From the NCBI GenBank assembly GCA_964423525.1, contig CAYRFU010000122.1:1-18101 (forward strand): a DNA stretch of 18,101 bases. Direction: 5' to 3'. This document shows, in pieces, positions 14,910 to 18,101 of the stretch. A program made the position numbers and the translations under genes. Positions within the stretch are counted from its first letter, which is position 1, and each line of letters begins with the position of its first letter. A model generated the notes under the pieces. That model did no database searches. It saw only the letters and a list, made by a program, of their open reading frames with translations, and was not told the DNA's origin. The DNA comes from CAYRFU01 sp964423525 (lineage in GTDB: Bacteria > Vulcanimicrobiota > Xenobia > Xenobiales > JADMJV01).

Positions 14910-16289
14910 ATGACCCCAAGCACGACGGCCCAGACCCTTCCTTCGTGGCTGCAACTCCCTGACCAACTCGACCCCGACCAGTCTCAGGACTTGGAGCGAG
15001 ATTGGTTCGAGGCCACCAAAGACCACGTCAACCGCTTATTGGCCATCGGTCTCAAGGCCTCCAATTTTCCTTTCGTGGAATGGCGCTCCGAAGGTCTTTA
15101 CGTCTATGGTCCAACCGGGCAAAGGCTTTTCGATTGTTTGGGAGCGGGGGGCGTCTTCGGTCTGGGGTTTCGCCATCCTCGAGTGGTGGCGGCTGTCAAA
15201 GCCCAGCTGGACCGAGGTCCGCTAGCTACCCGTATGGGCGTGGTCCCGGGTCAGTCGGTGTTGGCTCAAAAGCTCGTGGAAGTGACCCCTGAAGGGCTCG
15301 ACCATGTCTTTTTCGCCAATAGTGGAACCGAATCGGTTGAGGCCGCCATCAAGCTTGCTCGTTTGGCTACTGGCCGCAGTGGTTTGGTCGGTACCCACCA
15401 GGGCTATCACGGCATGTCGGTTGGGACCATCTCTTTGAGCGGCCTGGGTATGTGGAGAGAAGGACTGGGAGACATGCTGGCCAGCAGCAAGCTTGTCCCT
15501 CACGGCAATCTTGAACTGATGGAGAAGGCTCTCGACGACCAAACGGCCGCTGTGGTGCTTGAGCCCATTCAGTGGGCGGCTGGCTGTCGGGTGGTGGATA
15601 AAGACTACTTCAAAAAGGTGAAGAGTCTCTGCGAGCGGGCTGGAGCCTTGCTCATTCTTGACGAGATTCAAACGGGGCTGGGAAGGACCGGGACCTGGTT
15701 CTGCTGCGAGCAGTTCGAGGTTGTTCCCGACCTGCTCTGTGTGGGCAAAGTTCTCTCTGGGGGCGTCGTGCCGGTGGCGGCTACAGTTTATAACAAGAGG
15801 GTCTTCGCAGGCGAGAAGAATCGAGCTATGTTCAATAACTCGAGCTTCGGCGGCAACCCGTTGGCCTGCGCTGCCGGCACGGCCACCATCGAAGTCCTCC
15901 AAGACGGCTTGCTAGAACGCTCAAGGCTTCTTGGCGAACGTCTTGAGAAAGGTTATGGCGAAATCTGCCAGCAGTTTCCCGAAGTGCTCAAAGGCCAACA
16001 CGGAATGGGCTTAATGCGCTGTTTGGAGTTCAGCCATCCTGTTTACGGCTACGTTTTTCAGGAGTCGATGCGTAACGACAAGAACATCTTGACCGCGGCT
16101 ATGGCTCACATTCCTCAATACGTCCGCGTCTCGCCGCCTTTCATCTGCGGTGACGACGACCTCGACCTGCTTATCGAATCAACCCGCCAGGTCGTCGAGC
16201 AGATGAAGCAAGACGGTTTTGAAAAGGTCCATGAGAAATTCAGCCGAGTGATCGCAGCGGCCCAAGCTGAGATGGCTAAGGAGGGGTGA
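14910..16289 (+). CDS. Class III PLP-dependent aminotransferase
   Basis: The 459-residue protein is a fold-type I, class III (omega) aminotransferase. Lys280 in CVGKVLSGG is the expected Schiff-base lysine for pyridoxal phosphate, Asp251 in LILDEIQTGLGRTG binds the pyridine nitrogen, and FFANSGTESVEAAIKLAR is the phosphate/substrate region. The family includes ornithine, acetylornithine, putrescine and 4-aminobutyrate aminotransferases. EPIQ and the overall N-terminal extension resemble the putrescine/ornithine type, but I cannot fix the substrate. ATG 14910 follows AAGGAG. Being in one operon with a methionine-pathway enzyme does not define its substrate. Its last four bases overlap the next gene. 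Confidence 0.88.
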   Translation: MTPSTTAQTLPSWLQLPDQLDPDQSQDLERDWFEATKDHVNRLLAIGLKASNFPFVEWRSEGLYVYGPTGQRLFDCLGAGGVFGLGFRHPRVVAAVKAQLDRGPLATRMGVVPGQSVLAQKLVEVTPEGLDHVFFANSGTESVEAAIKLARLATGRSGLVGTHQGYHGMSVGTISLSGLGMWREGLGDMLASSKLVPHGNLELMEKALDDQTAAVVLEPIQWAAGCRVVDKDYFKKVKSLCERAGALLILDEIQTGLGRTGTWFCCEQFEVVPDLLCVGKVLSGGVVPVAATVYNKRVFAGEKNRAMFNNSSFGGNPLACAAGTATIEVLQDGLLERSRLLGERLEKGYGEICQQFPEVLKGQHGMGLMRCLEFSHPVYGYVFQESMRNDKNILTAAMAHIPQYVRVSPPFICGDDDLDLLIESTRQVVEQMKQDGFEKVHEKFSRVIAAAQAEMAKEG

Positions 16290-16594
16290 TGGAGACGCGA
16301 ATCGGACTGACCCCGGAAGAGCTGATCACCATCTTTAATCGCATGTATCTCGAGGTTTGGTCTAAGACCAAGGAGCGCGTCAATTGGGAGGCGGCTCAGA
16401 TTTCCCAACAAATTCAGTCCGGCAAAGATGTCGATATCGCCGACTTGCTGGTCGAATTGATGGAGGTCGTCATTACGGCGGCAAGAGACGGTGCTATTCT
16501 GACTATCTACGAGAATAACGAACAGATCGCCGAAGACCTCCGCCAGGCCGGCATCGAGCTCCCCCAGCGGACCCCGGTTCCTAAAGGAGACTAG
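16289..16594 (+). CDS. Small protein of unknown function, coupled to the aminotransferase
   Basis: I do not recognise this 101-residue protein. It looks cytoplasmic, with no signal or membrane segment. It is probably mostly helical: LTPEELITIFNRMYLEVW, a Gln-rich middle, then DIADLLVELMEVVITAARDG. A Pro-rich end follows (PQRTPVPKGD). ATG 16289 overlaps the preceding TGA as TGATG and has AAGGAGG at 16278-16284; an in-frame GTG at 16286 is one codon earlier. The tight coupling suggests co-expression with the aminotransferase. No function is proposed. Confidence 0.7.
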   Translation: METRIGLTPEELITIFNRMYLEVWSKTKERVNWEAAQISQQIQSGKDVDIADLLVELMEVVITAARDGAILTIYENNEQIAEDLRQAGIELPQRTPVPKGD

Positions 16595-16783
16595 GTTGGC
16601 TTCGTCTTATCGGATTTCTAGAAAGTAAACAGCTGGCCAGGGGGTTCGGCCACGGAGTCCGGTTTCGTCAATCTCGAGCCTCATGGGTCATCCCTGGTTA
16701 CCGGTTCCGAGTTTCAATAATTTGGTAAACTCTTTCTCGATCTAGACAATCAGAAAGCCTGTAGGATAAGGTTTTCATAGCGG

Positions 16784-16811
16784 TTGACAGAGAATGTTGT
16801 GAAGCCCTAAT
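16784..16811 (+). promoter_or_regulatory. Upstream candidate promoter (perfect -35)
   Basis: TTGACA at 16784-16789 matches the sigma70 -35 consensus exactly. CCTAAT at 16806-16811 is a partial -10 box (4 of 6) after a 16-base spacer. It would give a leader of over 100 bases for the 86-residue gene. The -10 box lacks the conserved first T and second A, so activity is doubtful. Confidence 0.35.
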
Positions 16812-16816
16812 GCCGT

Positions 16817-16869
16817 AACAAAAAATTAACAAATCTGTGCTTTTCATTTAGTAACCACGATGAGATAAT
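16817..16869 (+). promoter_or_regulatory. Candidate promoter with UP-like A-tract for the 86-residue gene
   Basis: GATAAT at 16864-16869 (5 of 6 to the -10 consensus) lies 17 bases after TTTTCA at 16841-16846 (4 of 6). An A-rich stretch at 16817-16834 (AACAAAAAATTAACAAAT) sits just upstream, where an UP element would be. Transcription would start near 16876, giving a leader of about 47 bases before ATG 16923. Confidence 0.5.
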
Positions 16870-16922
16870 ATGGGCAACAGACAACAATAATAAGGCTGGT
16901 TTCAAGGAGGAGTATTAAGACT

Positions 16923-17183
16923 ATGGGCGGAGCAGTAGGTGGAGGCCAATTCAATCAGGCAAGTCAGGCAGCGCTTTTGCAGATGCAGGCGACCGATTTG
17001 CAGCAGGCCCAAACGATTTATACCCAGGTTGCAGCTGACGCGCAAAAGCAGCGCACTCAACGCTGGAAAATTATGACCGACACCCAGACCAAGATTTTCG
17101 AGATCACTCAGGATGTCACGACCAACAAGGCGAAGGCTGCAGACAAGGCCTTCAACGCGATGGACCAGTATATTCGGGCCTAG
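16923..17183 (+). CDS. Small helical protein of unknown function, candidate exported subunit
   Basis: I do not recognise this 86-residue protein with certainty. It begins with a Gly-rich segment (GGAVGGGQFNQ) and then looks helical throughout, rich in Gln, Ala, Thr and Lys. It has one Trp (residue 48), no Cys, no signal peptide and no membrane segment. The end (KAADKAFNAMDQYIRA) could form an amphipathic helix. ATG 16923 has AAGGAGGA about 11 bases upstream. The gene stands alone between promoter candidates and a strong terminator, as expected for an abundant product. Size, lack of Cys and helical content would suit a needle- or filament-type substrate of the nearby type III exporter, but an unrelated cytoplasmic protein is possible. 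The gene is likely real; the role is inference. Confidence 0.75.
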   Translation: MGGAVGGGQFNQASQAALLQMQATDLQQAQTIYTQVAADAQKQRTQRWKIMTDTQTKIFEITQDVTTNKAKAADKAFNAMDQYIRA

Positions 17184-17202
17184 GTCCTAGTCGGACTTTA
17201 CA

Positions 17203-17229
17203 AAAAAGGCGGCCGCGGGCCGTCTTTTT
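17203..17229 (+). terminator. Strong intrinsic terminator
   Basis: AAAAAGGCGGCC (17203-17214) pairs with GGCCGTCTTTTT (17218-17229) around a GCG loop, with one G-U wobble. It is a GC-rich stem running into a T-run, 20 bases after the stop of the 86-residue gene, and so ends that short transcript. The A-run before the stem could also let it act on transcripts from the other strand. Confidence 0.9.
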
Positions 17230-17268
17230 CATTTAACCGAAAATTTACACCAGCTCGACCACCACTGC

Positions 17269-17297
17269 TTTACCCTCAGGAAAGGCGTCGGTATAAT
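17269..17297 (+). promoter_or_regulatory. Sigma70-type promoter for the open frame at 17324
   Basis: A perfect TATAAT -10 box at 17292-17297 lies exactly 17 bases after TTTACC at 17269-17274 (4 of 6 to the -35 consensus). The start point would be near 17304, about 20 bases before ATG 17324. It follows directly after the terminator of the 86-residue gene, so the downstream gene is transcribed independently. Confidence 0.65.
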
Positions 17298-17323
17298 GGT
17301 TGGGTGAAGGGAAACAGATAACT

Positions 17324-18101
17324 ATGGATACCGCAAGAATAAGGCAGCTCAGGCAGGCTGCTATCAGCCACGCACAAAGAGATGTCGAAGGTGACACAAA
17401 GGCCGCCAAGAATAAGGTCGCCGAAGGCGGGCCTGGTAACACTAAAGCTGCCGAGAGGGCCGAGAAGGAGGGGCCTCGCGAGACTTTCGAGAGGACCGGG
17501 GCTGCGAAAGATGGACAAGCCGGATCGCCTGCGCCAGACTCGGGAGTTCCTAAGGACCCGATCGAATCCATCATAGAAGCGGGACAAGCCTTCGCCAAAA
17601 AGCTGGACAAGACCGAAGTTGGGCTTCAAGACGAGATTGTCCAGCGTTTTGAATCCAGCCGGAGACCGGGCGAGAATTCCGTGCTGGAGTATGTCCGGCT
17701 GGCTGATGTCGCTGACAAGGTTGCCGCTGAGAAGATTTTAAACCTCACCCCGGGCATGACGGCCGAGCAGCGCCGAGATGCTATCCAGCAAAGCACCCCG
17801 CAGGGTCAACAATTGAGGCAGCTTCTGTCGGTTCGAGAAGCCGCTCGAGATTTCAATCGAGAGGTCGTCGGCCAGCAACGGGCTCTCCAAGCTGCCGCCC
17901 AGCAGCAAATGAATGGTGGAGCAGGCAATCCTGCAGGTGGGCCGGGTGTTCCTCCTGGCCCGAGCGCTGGAGGCGGGGGAGTTGGAAATCAACCGCCCGG
18001 CAGCAACGGTGTTGGGGCGCCAGGGCCCGGAGGTCCAAGACCTGCACCGGGTGGTCCCGGGGCGGCGAACGAGGTCGTGGAGGACCCGGGCGACGTGCGT
18101 C
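17324..18101 (+). CDS. Hydrophilic protein with Pro/Gly-rich end, 3'-partial
   Basis: From ATG 17324 the frame stays open for 259 codons to the right edge of the window, so the gene is cut off there. I do not recognise the product. The N-terminus (MDTARIRQLRQAAISHAQ) looks helical, and a charged low-complexity segment follows to about residue 75. A helical, better-folded-looking region spans about 78-195, containing PIESIIEAGQAFAKKLDKTE, LADVADKVAAEKIL and LTPGMTAEQRRDAI. From about residue 196 it is rich in Gly, Pro and Asn. No signal peptide or membrane segment is seen. GAAGGG at 17306-17311 is a weak, distant Shine-Dalgarno site, but the promoter at 17269-17297 supports this start. A secreted or surface role is possible but only inferred. 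Confidence 0.72.
   Translation, partial: MDTARIRQLRQAAISHAQRDVEGDTKAAKNKVAEGGPGNTKAAERAEKEGPRETFERTGAAKDGQAGSPAPDSGVPKDPIESIIEAGQAFAKKLDKTEVGLQDEIVQRFESSRRPGENSVLEYVRLADVADKVAAEKILNLTPGMTAEQRRDAIQQSTPQGQQLRQLLSVREAARDFNREVVGQQRALQAAAQQQMNGGAGNPAGGPGVPPGPSAGGGGVGNQPPGSNGVGAPGPGGPRPAPGGPGAANEVVEDPGDVR

Larger units (their letters stand above)
16595..16922 (+). other. Promoter-bearing intergenic region
   Basis: This 328-base stretch has no credible reading frame and no tRNA- or repeat-like structure that I can see. Its left part (to about 16740) shows only a short TGGCC/GGCCA inverted repeat near 16633-16651 with no T-run. The right part is AT-rich and carries two promoter candidates, listed separately, and a Shine-Dalgarno site for the next gene (AAGGAGGA at 16904-16911). 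Confidence 0.6.

Noticed and set aside
17245..17629. Minus-strand and alternative-frame ORFs in the last kilobase
   Set aside because: The + strand frame from 17324 is far longer, has a promoter in front and runs open to the edge, so these are shadows.
1..18101. CRISPR arrays, tRNA or rRNA genes, insertion sequences
   Set aside because: No spaced direct repeats, cloverleaf-like or rRNA-like sequence, transposase motif or terminal inverted repeats were seen.

Overview
The window holds a compact flagellar-type type III export locus, then a small methionine/one-carbon and aminotransferase operon, then two genes of unknown function next to it. All genes run on the + strand. Coding sequence is GC-rich and tightly packed, with many GTG and TTG starts preceded by good Shine-Dalgarno sites. 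No taxonomic marker is present. The order fliH-fliI-fliJ-X-fliK-axial gene-fliM-fliN-fliN-fliO-P-Q-R-flhB-flhA resembles the order known from Firmicutes, Thermotogae and Spirochaetes, but the details fit none of these well. I can only say a bacterium from a deep or poorly sampled lineage.

Region 1 (1-12949) encodes the export machine. It has the ATPase complex (FliH, entering from the left edge; FliI; FliJ), a lytic transglycosylase with no Sec signal peptide, the FliK length-control protein, one short rod/hook-family axial protein, C-ring proteins (FliM and two different FliN), and the complete membrane export gate (FliO, FliP, FliQ, FliR, FlhB, FlhA). A hairpin at 5407-5427 divides an upstream block (fliH to the axial gene) from a downstream block (fliM to flhA). 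In the downstream block several genes overlap or abut, which suggests translational coupling. Motility genes often seen in such loci (flgD, fliL, flhF, flhG, mot, che) are absent here, and FliM lacks the N-terminal CheY-binding motif.

Region 2 (13031-16594) encodes a bifunctional homocysteine S-methyltransferase/methylenetetrahydrofolate reductase, a class III PLP aminotransferase, and a 101-residue protein of unknown function coupled to the aminotransferase. These are probably unrelated to export.

Region 3 (16595-18101) starts with a promoter-bearing intergenic stretch, then a free-standing 86-residue helical protein gene with its own promoter candidates, Shine-Dalgarno site and strong terminator. 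After it a near-ideal sigma70-type promoter precedes a reading frame that stays open to the right edge (17324-18101). It encodes a hydrophilic protein with a Pro/Gly-rich end. The best lead for something undescribed is the combination of a flagellar-type export machine without visible chemotaxis coupling and a nearby, apparently highly expressed, small signal-less helical protein that could be an exported subunit. That link is inference.
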